Shown here: positions 1 through 11,161 of the stretch, piece by piece
Position numbering within the stretch: the first letter of the stretch is position 1
Layout of the letters: each line of letters opens with the position of its first letter
From: Adiantum capillus-veneris
Lineage: Eukaryota; Streptophyta; Polypodiopsida; Polypodiales; Pteridaceae
DNA length: 64,000 bases
Assembly: GCA_014529385.2 (NCBI GenBank)
Contig: CM043967.1
Span: 129,224,182 to 129,288,181, forward strand
Direction: 5' to 3'
Program-made: the position numbers and the translations under genes
The notes under the pieces: generated by a model
Told to the model about the DNA's origin: nothing
Databases searched by the model: none
Seen by the model: the letters and a program-made list of their open reading frames with translations, nothing else

Positions 1-5
1 TTCCC

Positions 6-38
6 CAAGCCCAAGCCCAAGCCCAAGCCCAAGCCCAT
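6..38. repeat. (CCCAAG)n short tandem repeat
   Basis: About five and a half copies of the hexamer CCCAAG, ending in a variant CCCATG. A simple repeat with no coding sense. Confidence 0.85.
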
Positions 39-39
39 G

Positions 40-1004
40 CCTCAGTCCTCAGACTTATGATATATACTAGACTCACTCTTATATATATACTTTACCCCCA
101 TAGGAGGGAATAAGGGCATGTGAGACAAGTTCCTCAAGTCCTCCACCATCCCCTTCACACTCACCCTTTGGACTTACTAATTATAGCCCTCACCCCACCT
201 AGGAAAAGACTAGTTTTAGAATTCCGAGGATTGTACGTAACCGGAACGGAGGCTGTAAAGCAGAGAATGTCCCTTTAGCCAAGACGCTCGTTTTGAGCTA
301 TTGCACGCCATATTATGTAGCTCGGTTAAAAAATGGGACCAAAAATATAAAAAATGGATTATAAACATCTAAAAAACTAGGTGAATGGCCCCATGGGCAC
401 TCACCAACACCTCTAGAGTGTCGAGATCACATGCACCTATGCTCTGGTTGTGTGCTAGAGGATGAGCCCATCGAGAGTGTCTCCGTTTACGTGGGAACTT
501 CATTATTCATCTACCTTAGGCTCTAGGCCCTCAGCGGGAACCCAAGGTAGTACCACTCAGGACCCGCATATAGCGTCTAGTGACTCTTCCTCTAACTACG
601 ACGTCATGGAGGGTTACCCAATGCCTAATCTTGATAGCTCAAGCCAAGGCATGCATGCCATGGGCGCACGGTCCGGGCCGAGCATGCTTAGCCGCTTGAA
701 GTAAACCTTTAGTAAAAGTCACTCACTTCGAACATGGAGCTAACGATGTAAATGAGGGGGGGGGGGGGGAGTAAATTCTCCATTCATGACCAACATAGAC
801 CCTATGCCCTTAGAGAATGTGCACGTGAATACTCCATTCACTGCACCCTCTAACTCTTCAGAGCTATTCCCCTCTGAGGTTATATTACCTGATGGTAGAA
901 GCCTTGCCGAAGTACAAGAAGTTGAGTGGTATATCATCGTGGCTAGGGAAAAGGAAATTGAGAGCTTACGCTGTCGGGGGATATGTGTTCGCTACGTGAG
1001 CTGA
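40..1004. other. Unassigned region with two short open frames
   Basis: Two short plus-strand frames lie here (462-704, 80 codons; 786-1004, 72 codons), separated by a G-run at about 755-770. The first is Ser/Pro/Gly-rich and shares only the short string HIASS with the gag N-terminus at 3.5 kb. I recognise no domain. They may be remnants of a retroelement gag N-terminus, but nothing proves coding. Confidence 0.3.
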
Positions 1005-1330
1005 GCAGGCGTAGGGCCTCTGGCTGTGAGAGGTGTGAAAGAGAGAGAACAAGAACAACAGATGTAACTGAATCTGAAAATCACCGTAATCATCAATTAA
1101 TTGATTAACGCTTGAGTACAACTTAATCTTTAGCCAAGCCGGGCTGTTAACAGCACAGTCACTTGGGTCATCTGCTAACTAGGAGTTTAAGCTCCCGCTT
1201 TACAGAATTAACCGGGCCATTAACGACATCGGGGCTTAACAATTATTTAATCAATCTCTAGTTGATGACGGTGATGGTAATTATCTCTTGTCGCTTCATC
1301 TGCTTCGAGTTCCCTTAGATTCCGCAAGCT
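1005..1330. repeat. Dispersed repeat, second copy at 39.66-39.96 kb
   Basis: The segment starting GGGCCTCTGGCTGTGAGAGG, a GA-rich tract, an ACAACAGATG box, GCTGTTAACAGCAC and GGAGTTTAAGCTCC recur in the same order near 39,664-39,960. The copies are clearly diverged. Order and content suggest the same part of an LTR or non-autonomous element, probably a transcribed leader. No coding sequence is visible. Confidence 0.55.
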
Positions 1331-2284
1331 TCACTTTTGTCAATTATTTCGCAGCTTCCTGCTCCTCAATTGCTCCGATTTCCTTAACCCTTGTTGGCCT
1401 GCCTTGTGCTTTCCTTCTGCTTCTTTAATTAGGTCAATTCCTTTGTTTATGATGAGGAAGAGCCCCTTGATTTTGCTTCACAGCGCGAGAGAGAGAGATA
1501 GCCATATCCTTCTTCAAATCTCCCCTTGCGGGCTTGCTAGCCGAGGTCTGCTTACTCTCTCGAGTGAGAGAGTTTCTTCTTCCTTTACTAATCGAGTAAA
1601 CTTGCTTGTTTTATTAGTCAAGCATGAGAGCGAGAGAGAGTGAGAGAGATTTCCTATTGCTTCGAGGCTCCCTTCCCGTCTTCTTCCTTCCCTTGTAGTC
1701 TCCTTCCTTAACCTCTTTAAGCTCTTCTTTGCGTTGCTTTGTATGTTCAAGCTCGAGAGGGAGAGACGAAAGCTTGCTTTGATTGGAGATCGAGAGAGAG
1801 AAAGAACTCGCCTTCCTGCTTACCCTCACCTCCTCGCCTTGTTTCCTCGTTAACTTGCCAACACTCATGCAAAAAAGTCCCCCCTCTAATAATAGCATGG
1901 CCTCTCTTAAGCAGTGGCGCCGGCGCCACTGATGTGGCACGCGAATGACCGTTATGACGTGGCAGTCCGAGCCTTAGACCAGCGCCAAAATTTGACGCCG
2001 ACGGTGCTGAACTGGTTCGCCATAGGCCGAGGAGAGTTTTTCGCTTCATCACCACGCTCATCCGCTGCGCATTTGGCCAACGCGAGCCTCCTTTTCCCTG
2101 CTGCGCCCCCCTTCGGCTGCTTCACGCTACGCCTTTCTTTTTCTTCCTTTGCTTACACACTTAAGCCCACAAGGTGGGCGGCCCTTAATAATTTAGCTTT
2201 GGACCGTTTTCATTTGGCCTCTTTGGGCGGCCCTTAGGCGGGCAACCATTGGCCATTTGATTGTCTTGGGCGGCCATTGGCCCT
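1331..2284. other. Pyrimidine-rich non-coding tract, LTR-like, with a perfect palindrome
   Basis: CT-rich and GAGA-rich stretches at 1480-1830 resemble the transcribed parts of the LTRs elsewhere in the window. At 1912-1931 there is a perfect 20-bp palindrome, CAGTGGCGCCGGCGCCACTG. From 2170 to 2340 the words GGGCGGCC and ATTGGCC recur. Frames on both strands are low-complexity and unlikely to be genes. Confidence 0.35.
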
Positions 2285-2665
2285 TTTGTGATCATGGGAT
2301 GTCCTTCCCGGCGGCCCTTTTACTTCACTGGCTTGGGCGGGCAACTTCATGGTGGGCACCACATTTTGTACACATATCGGCCGAGCATTGCCAAGCACAA
2401 CACCTTCCTCGAGTGGGCCCCGTCGAGCTAGGCCTATCCCACGATGAGTACGCTCCATGAGATGACATTTAGGACTATGAGCTCATCAAGTGCTTTCGTA
2501 ATGGCACCACTTTTAGCATGCATATCTACCAAAGCATTGTCTCGTACAGCTTTCAACTTCAGTAGCCCTTGACTGATACCATCATCATGAATTTTGTTGC
2601 CATTTTCCATGACACAGCCTTCAAGATGCTAGTATAGGTGATTGCACTTGCCGGAAGGCATTCTC
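2285..2665 (-). pseudogene. Decayed PPR protein fragment
   Basis: Reading the minus strand with frame changes gives recognisable pentatricopeptide-repeat wording: an ITYTSILKA segment (about 2620-2655), then NALVDMHAKSGAITKA (about 2490-2540), NVISWSVLIVG (about 2450-2470), and further down a degraded second unit reading MCTKCGAHHEVAR (about 2330-2375). These correspond to consecutive P, L and S motifs of a plant PLS-class PPR protein, a family that binds organelle RNA. At least two stop codons and several frameshifts break it. About two repeats remain and no start, organelle targeting peptide or DYW tail is visible. The exact consensus is reminiscent of the large PPR families of ferns, lycophytes and mosses; that lineage inference is weak. 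The PPR identity itself is well supported. Confidence 0.7.
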
Positions 2666-3360
2666 TTTCTCACTTGGTTGTTAATTGTTTGTATCAGCTT
2701 CTCAGATAATGCCGAAATTATCCAGCTCAGCACAGTGCCGGCAGCTGACACTGGCCTCAATCCATATTATCTCATGAACCCGGACTCGGTTTGGCGAGCC
2801 ATTAATTCCTTTAGACTTCTCAAACTACATAAAATGGATACAAACCCTACCGAGGCTGTAAATTTCCAGATGGCACACCGTCTGAGCGGACCGGATTGGT
2901 ACAAAACCGACCCCCGGTGAATCTTTAACGACCAATATCTTGGGAACCGTAAATCCGATCATTGATCTGAAAAAGACCGACGCGCTCCACAAAGTGAGCA
3001 CTTCAGGCCCGTGCATTCATTTAATTTTTGTCACCTCAGCTGCAGTTGCCCAATCTGGTACGGATCTGCAATCGACTCAAACTTCAAACTACAATAACTT
3101 CCTCACCGTAGCTCCAATCGACGAGCCGTAAAGACAGGCCGGTAGAGCACTTCAAGCACTGCAGTTCTAGACCATAATCTTTCATATGTGCTCACTTCAA
3201 GCATACTCATTTTTGGCATCATTAAGGCATCTGTTGGCCCTTTTAAGCCTCATCTGGCATACATTAATCATTAAGCTTGGCCTGTTAACAAGCCCTAATC
3301 AGTGCTCACTAAAGGTGTAGGCTTTAAAGAATCTTAGCTAGCATTTCTCTGCTCTTTTTC
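2666..3360. other. Unassigned stretch
   Basis: Short open frames occur on both strands (for example 2642-2920 plus, 2825-3016 minus) but I recognise no family. No TATA-like element, primer site or repeat partner was seen. It may contain the 5' flank of element G1; no LTR matching the 3' side of G1 could be found here. Confidence 0.3.
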
Positions 3361-5016
3361 TCTATATGGAAACGGAGCTGCACGACAACGCAAGGCGGAG
3401 CAACGAAGAGAGTTAAAAGCTAAAGCCCCTACGTCAATATCTTTGCTAGGAGAGCAATCGAGTGCTCCTGAATTAGCGACCAGTCAGGGTCAACCCATAG
3501 AGAGCCACATTGCATCTAGTTCAAAGGACACCCCTAGCGCCTCAAGCCTAGATGGAGCATTCCTAAACGAGAAATGGGAGTACGAACTACAAACAAAAAC
3601 TCTAACCGACCTATACACAGGTCACACGTATCACGTGGGTTGGTTAGATGTCTTACAATCCACAACGGGTGCTACTAGTGTGGAGGATCAACAACAAAGA
3701 GTTTGTGAGGTCATCCATAGGGTTATTGAGCTAGAGAGATCGAACAAGGGGATCCACATGCCTTCAACGGGTCTCATGAGATTCTTGGATACATGGAAGG
3801 CTAAACAATCAACCTTATCGCAAATGGAGACTCCCTCGGTAAGTCCGATGGATCCCCCATTTGTTGTTTAGCCAGGGGTCTCAGTGCAGTCTGAGCCCAC
3901 AAGTGATAGCTTTCCTTTTCCAAGTCTAAGAGCTCATCTCTCCCTTGATCACACCACGGCTACCATGCCTACCCCAATGATGGGCAGGCCAAGAAACATG
4001 CCATGGACCTCATTTGTTAGTAAAGCACTGCTACATGGTAGCTCAATGCCGACAACGGCCCTTACAAGTGTGTACCAATCGTATGCACCTATGGGTCATC
4101 GCACTCATGTAGCCCCTACCCCTCCCATTGTTTCAACACCCTATGCTCCACAACCACAACACACAAGCTCTTATTTCCATGGGACCATACCGGCTAGCAT
4201 TAGCATGTCATATCCGACGTCTGCTATGCCTAGGGCCACACATGAACTTTGGACCGCCACATGGCACAACACCGTACCAAACATGGAACCCAAGGGCTTC
4301 CTACGCGCAAGCCCAATTCCAATACCTACTCCACATGTAGTCTCTGGAGCACCTCCACCCATGATTCCTGCTCACTTAGGTGACTTGGCAACATTTGCTC
4401 AAGCTATCGATCGATTTATTGTTGAGAATATGCGTAACAGGCCTGATAGAGAACCTAGAATTAAGGCAGTACAAATAGCCAAGCTCACACAAAAATTAAG
4501 TTGAGACGGGGATGTGAGAAAGCATATCGGAGTGTTTGAACAAATATGCGATTCTCTAGGAGAACACAATGACTTGCATAAGAGTAAGCTTTAAGCCTAA
4601 CCTTAAGTGGGAAGGCTGGGGATTGGTATAGAACCCTACGGGTGGAAGAAAAAACGATTTACCCTACTCTTAGGAGATTGTTCTTAAAAGAATACATACG
4701 AGAGGGAGTGCTTTGGGGTGTAGCCTCTCAGCTGCAGAAAGCACAATGAGAGGAAGGAGAGTCGGTGAGAGACTTTATTAGTCGCTTGAAGCATTTGAAT
4801 TCTCATTGCAATCCAAATGAGCGCTTAAATAATAATCAATTGCTTGATAGATTCATTAGGAGATCACGACATGAGGATATCTACAATGGCCTAGTCATTA
4901 GAGGTATCACCACTTGGGAAGCAGTCATCACCAATGCGATCCAATTGGAGGATAATTTAATGATTCATGGAGAAAGAGTGTCTGTTAAGCCTAAATCTAT
5001 TAGCTCGCAAGCATAG
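3361..5016 (+). pseudogene. gag: G1 gag: basic N-terminus, Pro/Met-rich spacer and capsid domain
   Basis: The frame opens with a basic region reading RQRKAEQRRELKAKAP just before 3443, runs through a Ser-rich and then Pro/Met-rich spacer (3884-4400), and reaches a retrotransposon gag capsid domain with GKAGDWYRTL (about 4610), FLKEYIREG and VRDFISRLKHLN (about 4765). Gag assembles the cytoplasmic particle. In-frame stops lie at 3869-3871 (TAG) and 4502-4504 (TGA). A small deletion near 4580 shifts the frame, a further TGA lies near 4747, and a TAG ends the frame at 5014-5016. The reading frame before and after the first stop is the same, so these are point lesions in one gene. Confidence 0.75.
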
Positions 5017-5028
5017 GGGCATCAGCCA

Positions 5029-5302
5029 ATGACCCTAAAGCCTATTGCTAAGGAGCCAAAGATATCTGAGATGACTTTAGCAGATCTCACGAAGGCCATT
5101 CAAGAGAGTCTTAGAGACAATGGTGCTCCGCAAAACAATCAGTTGTATCCAAGAAGGGAGAAACAATGACCCTAAAGCCTATTGCTAAGGAGCCAAAGAT
5201 ATCTGAGATGACTTTAGCAGATCTCACGAAGGCCATTCAAGAGAGTCTTAGAGACAATGGTGCTCCGCAAAATAATCAGTTGTATCCAAAAAAGGAGCAA
5301 CA
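5029..5302 (+). repeat. 137-bp tandem duplication inside G1 gag
   Basis: Positions 5029-5165 and 5166-5302 are nearly identical, both beginning ATGACCCTAAAGCCTATTGC and both ending in CAACA-like sequence before the next ATG. The unit of 137 bp is not a multiple of three, so the duplication itself breaks the frame between capsid and nucleocapsid. Confidence 0.95.
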
Positions 5303-6089
5303 ATGGTGCTCAGTATGCTATGGACCGCATAGTACCAGTGAATGCCCTACTTTTAGAGTAAAATTCAATGGGAACTGCAATGCCTATGGGAGGTATGGTC
5401 ATCAAGCTAAGGATTGCATAGTATTTAAGTGCGCCATGGCCAATAGACCAACCTTAGCATGGACAAACACACCTCGAGTGTCTGCATTGATGCCGGTCCC
5501 ACCTCTTGAAAAAATGTCACAACACATGGTCCCTAGGGCCCAAAATGTTATTCAAATAACACCCTTACCACCTCTAGTGCTAGGACCGCAACCACCACAT
5601 CCGAGAATCACTTCTGTGAATCAAGTGGGTTGTCAGTCATCTATTGCTTGTTTGGAAGGCTGTGAGGAAGATATAGACCCTAATATTGCCTATGGTATGG
5701 ATGCACTTGAAGAAATTCCACAGTACTACATGGAGGACTATTGGGGACAAGTCAAACCTGTCTATCAAGTAGATGCTCTTGTTGCAAGAGGCCAAAATAT
5801 GAATTACACTGCTAAGAGACCACTTCTTCAATGCTATGAGTGTGGAGGTCCACATTGTGTGGTTGAGTGTCCTATTAGGCTACAAAAGAACGCCACACTA
5901 ATGCAAACCAATCAAGCGAGCACGTCGACAATGCCAATACTCATGTGTAATCGATGTGGCATAGATCATTTGATTGCCCAATGTCCAAATAATCCAAATG
6001 CACCGAAGATTACGCCATTAAACTTGATTGAGGTTACCGAGGGGCCATCACAAAGTACACCTGTGGTACCAGTAAACGTACTCACATAA
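5166..6089 (+). pseudogene. gag: G1 gag nucleocapsid region with four zinc-knuckle motifs
   Basis: This 307-codon frame holds CSVCYGPHSTSEC, CNAYGRYGHQAKDC, CYECGGPHCVVEC and CNRCGIDHLIAQC. Three of the four use the shortened spacing CX2CX3HX4C rather than the classic retroviral CX2CX4HX4C. The second has the classic spacing but Tyr in place of its second Cys, so it probably cannot bind zinc normally. Such knuckles bind genomic RNA. The apparent start lies within the tandem duplication and is not natural; the segment belongs to the gag frame interrupted upstream. Confidence 0.75.
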
Positions 6090-6092
6090 TCG

Positions 6093-6720
6093 ATGCTCCA
6101 AAAACAAAATTATATTCTTGAAGAAAGAGACATGGCATCAATTTCCCAATCTCGAAAAAAGAAGATAACACAAAGGAAGAGATTGCAAAAAGCAGCGAAG
6201 TCACACCTCAGTTCAAAGACCAACATAGGGACTGGTGACGACCCCGTATATATGAACGACGTTGAAGAGGATTTTGATTCAGGTGAAACCATGGAGGCCA
6301 AAACAACCACTAAGATAGAAACCAACAAGGAAGATCTTCATGAGCCACAATGGCTAGGATCCAAGAAGAAGATAGGAACTTATCCAAACCCTACGAGGAG
6401 ATCGAGCGAGTCAAGCAATTAAGGAGTTTGGTAGAAGATACCCGAAGGGATCTAAAACCAACACCTAGACAGATCCAGATTACAGACACAGTGTTCCCTA
6501 TGCAACAACAACCTCACCAAGTCCATAGACCCTTAGCCATACCTAGTGTCATCCAAGAAGAAAGTGACTTAAAGTCATGAGAAAGTGGGCATACTCAGTT
6601 CTTGATGGAAATAATGTTTACAAAGGGACTACCTGATCCTATCGAAGAAATGGAGATCCCATCTTCCCCATGTCAAGGAATGAGGCCCAAAAGGTTTCGT
6701 TAAACATTGCCAAAATGATG
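6093..6720 (+). pseudogene. G1 gag-protease linker, broken
   Basis: Short charged frames (6093-6422, 6350-6580) in different phases cover a Lys/Glu-rich linker between nucleocapsid and protease. Stops after each frame and a phase change near 6400 show frameshift damage. No domain recognised. Confidence 0.45.
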
Positions 6721-8049
6721 GGTTTCATGTCTTCAGAAGTTAGAACCACCATCATGTCCAAACTATATAAAGACCCTGAGCTAGCCTCAGCTCTTCGAGC
6801 TTTCCTCAATGGAGAATTGAAGTTTGGGCTACCACAATTTGCATAGATGGATGGAGTTGGGGAGATTCCAATAGAGGAGGAACACTTAGATCCACAACCC
6901 AACCTAGATGAGAACCTTGTGGTAGAAATACATGTTTACAAGTTGGGACAATACTTTGAGGGTGATGAATCCAATGCGACCATACCAATCACTACTAAGG
7001 GATTAGCTGTGAAGGGAATCCTTGATGGTGGTGTTGAGGTTAGCATTGTGACTAAAAATTGCTGGGAAACTATGGGAAGACCTCACCTTGTGACCACAAC
7101 CATAGTAGTGAAGATGGCCAATGGGTCTATTGTTAAACCTATTGGGATGCTAGAAGATCTCAAGATCAAGGTCTTTGGACATAAAATAAGAATTACCTTC
7201 ATTGTTATGGATTCCTCCAAGCACACTATGGCATCGGAGATGATCTTAGGATGTCCTTTCATGAGGGAAGCAAAAATGGTGCATGACTGGTCTAAAAGCC
7301 ATGTCTACTTGCAGTTCCAAGATTCTGTCATTCGAGTGGATCTTGTAACTGGTCGAGCACATCCCCTAGGAAACAGGTTTATAATTGATCATAAATCTGA
7401 CACCACAATTCACTCGGTCCCATTGCAATATTGTTACACGTGTAAAGCGGACACCGATGTTGGGAAATATTCTCCTTATATGGATGTTCTACCTGGGATG
7501 ATTGAGTTGGACAATGTGGATTGGTTCCACCTAGCAGCAACCATAGACACTTGCGGAAACAGGGGGACACCTTGGGTAACACCTGAGGGGGATGAAATGC
7601 CACCACTCGTACCCTTAAATATGCTAGAAGCAATGCATATAGCTTCTAATGACCTACAAGATGAAGGTTTGACTGGCACTGGAACTAGTAGTGTCTCACA
7701 AGACTATAGCCCGCACGATTTGGGGTCAGAATCATCAATTGCAATTGACTCTGAGGATGAAGAATCTGAGTTAAATCTTAGTGCAAATGTGGGGACAAAC
7801 TATTCAGGGCCCAGTGGTACCCTAGGTGACAATCTATCCAAGGGAGCAGAAGACACAAGTAGCGATTCATCTAGTGACTCTTCACTAGAGATCGGTCATA
7901 ATCAAAAATTAGACAAGAAGAGTAAGAGATATAAGAGGCGACGATATCGAGAAAATGTGCGTGCTAGAATAGATGAAAAGAAATCTACCATAGAATGGCT
8001 TAATTATATAGGGGCATGCGCTGCTCATCGAAAGTTGGTAGATAAATAG
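6721..8049 (+). pseudogene. pro: G1 retroviral-type aspartic protease plus acidic linker
   Basis: The main frame (6847-8049, 400 codons) contains the retropepsin active site as KGILDGGVEVSIV, with the catalytic Asp at about residue 60, and the characteristic C-terminal part reading MILGCPFMREAKMVHDW at about residues 133-149. The protease cleaves the Gag-Pol polyprotein in the particle. DGG replaces the textbook DTG/DSG, a variant also seen in the other elements of this window. The domain continues upstream in the same frame to about 6721 across a TAG at 6844-6846. Residues after about 230 are Ser/Asp/Glu-rich and end in a basic stretch; they are a spacer before RT. Confidence 0.75.
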
Positions 8050-8200
8050 GGTGAATACCTTCAAAGTGTTATGTGGTGTAGTCCACAACCCATTGACATC
8101 GTACAACTATAGGCTACAGAGAAGCCAAAGTTGAGTTGTACCGTAAGGAGATGACAAAATCGAGAGTTAGCTCAACAGCAAAAGGAACAAGGAATCGGAA

Positions 8201-9339
8201 GTGAAATCACAGTCCACAGAACAACAGGACCCCACAGACTTACACCCTGCACCTGAACATTTCAAATCCTACACCACAGAGGAACGTAAGGTTGTGTATA
8301 CAAAGGCTCAAAGAAAACCTATCGATGGGAGCGATGGAGTCTATGACGATCCAGCGATAGTTAAGGAAATAGAGTTAGCAGACCCAGGAGAAGAGTCCAA
8401 ACCTGTTTTCATTGCCCAAGATCTGACAGAGACTGAGGAGTGTGTACTTAAAGAACTTCTCAAGGAATTCAGGAATATATTTGCCTGGACATATCATGAT
8501 ATGAAAGGTGTTCCACCTTCCAAGTGTAACACACAATCCCCATGAATAGCATGGCTAAATCAGTTCAGAAACGACCCTACCCAATGAATCCTAAATATGC
8601 AAAGATCGATCAAGAAGAGATTGAAAATCTTGTGAAATGCGGATTCATATACCCTATCGAGCACTCAGAATGGGTGTCTCCAATAGTGATTGTGCCAAAA
8701 AAGAATGGGAAACTCAGAGTGTGCGTGGATCTCAAGAAGGTCAATGCCGCCACTAGGAGGGACCATTACCCCTTGCCATATTCAGAACATGTGCTTGAAA
8801 GAGTTGTAGGGAAGGAAGCTTATAGCTTTTTAGATGGGTACTCCAGCTACAATCAAATCACAATTGTGCTGGAGGACCAAGCTAAAACAGCCTTTATAAC
8901 CGAATTTGGAGTGTTCGCATTTCGTGTTATGGCTTTTGGCTTAACCAATGCCCCGGCTACCTTTCAAAGATTAATAAACACTGCTTTTAGAGAATATTTG
9001 AGGGAGTTTTGTGAAGATTTCTTAGATGATCTTTGTGTTTATTCCTCTTGGAAAGAACATCTATCATGCTTACGAAAAGTGTTTGAGAAGTGCAGATTGT
9101 ATCGCATCTCCTTAAACCCTTTCCAATGCCAATTTTGGGTTAAACATGGAGTCATTTTAGGGCATATAGTGTCCAAAAATGGGATTTCCATAGATGAGAG
9201 AAAAATTAAAGCCATTGCTGAATTACCACCACCTACAAACTATAAAGGAGTTCAAAGGTTCATGGGCCATGTTGGTTATTACCGACGGTTTATTTTAAAC
9301 TTTGCCGAGATAGATCGTCTTTGTACAAGCTTCTCATAG
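8201..9339 (+). pseudogene. pol: G1 reverse transcriptase
   Basis: A first frame (8201-8545) gives the pre-RT segment with FRNIFAWTYHDMKGVPP. A small lesion near 8520-8545 changes phase, and the second frame (8542-9339, 265 codons) carries the RT fingers and palm: EWVSPIVIVPKKNGKLRVCV, SFLDGYSSYNQI with the first catalytic Asp at residue 98, AFGLTNAPATFQRL, and the YXDD-equivalent box as FLDD at residues 160-163. The thumb follows with VILGHIVSKNG and VQRFMGHVGYYRRF. Both box Asp residues are present; Leu at the second place is unusual, Val or Ile being common. The frame is lost at 9339. Confidence 0.85.
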
Positions 9340-9833
9340 AGTTCCACTGGACCGTGCAGTGTGACCATGCTTATGAGTCATTGAAAAAGACCTTGACTAG
9401 CACTCATATTCTGTGAGTGCCCGATTGGAATGTAGTTTTCCATGTGCATATTGATGCATCAAACTTTGCTATTGGGTGTGTTTTAGCTCAACCATGAGAA
9501 CATAAACTGGACTACCCCATTAGCTTTGCACGTTGTCAATTGAATGATGCCGAGAGAAACTACACCACTATAGAGAGAGAAGGTTTAGGTATGATTTATG
9601 CAGTGAAGAAATTTGGCTACTACCTTCTGGCCAACAAGTTTGTTTTCTATGTTGATCATCAAGCCTTGTTGTACCTAGTAAATAAACCTTGTTCCATGGG
9701 AAGAATTACACGATGGTTGTTAATTCTCCTTGAGTTTGATTTTACCGTTGTGGTGAGACCTGGTAAAAGACATGTCATGGTGGATCATTTGTCTCGCATA
9801 CCCAATGGTGAAGCCCCCTACTGGAGTCGATGA
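9340..9833 (+). pseudogene. pol: G1 RNase H
   Basis: The Ty3/gypsy RNase H follows RT directly, removing the RNA strand of the hybrid. Visible pieces are VHIDASNFAIGCVLAQ (about 9445-9490), RNYTTIEREGLGMIYAVKKF (about 9553-9612) and FYVDHQALLYLVN (about 9646-9684), then the tail VMVDHLSR (about 9775-9798), so the acidic catalytic positions are present. In-frame TGA stops at 9414-9416 and 9495-9497 sit where an Arg CGA codon is expected. Confidence 0.8.
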
Positions 9834-11161
9834 TGAGTTGCCCGATACTTCTCTATTCCTAGTCAAAACCATACCTGAATGGAGTGAGAAGATTGTGAAC
9901 TTTATAGTTAATGGTTTTCCACCCAAAGAGATTCGTAAGGACATAGCTCAAAAACTATTAAAAGAATGTGAACCTTACTCTCTCATTGCAGGAACTCTCT
10001 ACAGGCTAGGGAAGGATAATATTCTTAGACGTTGTGCCCGTGAGGATGAGTATTTATACATACTGCAAGAAGCCCACATGGGTATAGCCAGAGGACATTT
10101 CTCAGGGGAACTAACAGCTAGGAAGGTGTTGCAATCATGCTATTGATGGCCTACCTTATTCAAGGATGCATCACTTTTTGCAAAAGGATGTGATGAATGT
10201 CAACGTTACAAGATCACACAACGAAAGGATAAGATGCCCTTACATCCTGTTAAAATGACTCAACCATTTGAAAAATGGGGTTTGGACTTTACAGGCTCAA
10301 TTAGTCCGGTAGCTTGTAGCACTCAATCTCGATATATTATCGTTGCCACTGACTATGTGACGAAGGGGCGGAAGCCAGGGCAACACGTAAGGCGGATGCG
10401 AGGTCAACTGCCAAGTTTCTCTTTGAGAAAATTATTACAAGATTTGGTTGTCCCTTTGAGATTGTGAGTGACAATGGTACTCATTTTATAAATGGAGTAA
10501 TAAAAGAACTCACTACCACTCTATCTTGACCAAAATGGTGGAAGCTCATTGCATAGATTGGGATTTAAAGCTGACTTCAACTCTATGGGCTTATCATACT
10601 GCATACAAAGTTGCCATTAACTGCACACCGTTTAAAATGGTGTATGGCCAAGAAGCGGTTATGCCATGGGAGTTTGTCGTTCCTAGTCTTTGAGTAGCTT
10701 CTCAAGAAGGTTGGGATGGTAACCCCTTAGTTGAGCGATTATATATCCTTGAAAGGCTAGATGAAGAGAGACAATTAGCTGTGAAAAATGCATTTGTGGA
10801 GAAAGATAGGAGGAAGAAATGGTTCGATCGTCATCTAAAGAACAAAGATATCAATGTTGGTGATAAAGTCCTTATCTATGGAGTGCGTAACAAAAAGAAA
10901 AAGTTGAAATATGCGGGAAAAGGACCATATAGAGTACGTGAGATCACCCCACAAGGAACCATTCGTGTGGAGACTCTTGATGGAATTGAAACCATTGGAT
11001 TCCTCAATGGGAGAAAATTTAAAAGATACTATGATCCTTTAAGCCAAGAGGAGCTATGTGCCATCCATCAAAAAAAGGCAGCCAAGGCACAAACAAAATT
11101 GAAGAAGATACAAGCTCAAGTTGAGGCTAAGGAGCGACAACAACGCATAAGACGCCAATGA
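9834..11161 (+). pseudogene. pol: G1 integrase, core truncated by deletion
   Basis: The zinc-binding HHCC domain is visible as EAHMGIARGHF ... CDECQRYK (about 10069-10212), interrupted by a TGA. The catalytic core begins FEKWGLDFTG (about 10270) and the second Asp lies in EIVSDNGTHF (about 10460-10488). The sequence then jumps at about 10525-10532 from the region after ELTTTL directly to TKMVEAHCIDWDLK, so the segment that should carry the catalytic Glu (the YHPQTNG region of the family) is deleted. The C-terminal frame 10781-11161 holds the GPY/F-type module GKGPYRVREITPQGTIRVE and a Lys/Gln-rich coiled-coil-like tail. Integration activity is impossible in this copy. Confidence 0.8.

Noticed and set aside
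2642-3131. Two short plus-strand frames as a small secreted protein gene
   Set aside because: The first has a hydrophobic start but no family match, and the region is next to a decayed PPR relic; no promoter or splice evidence.
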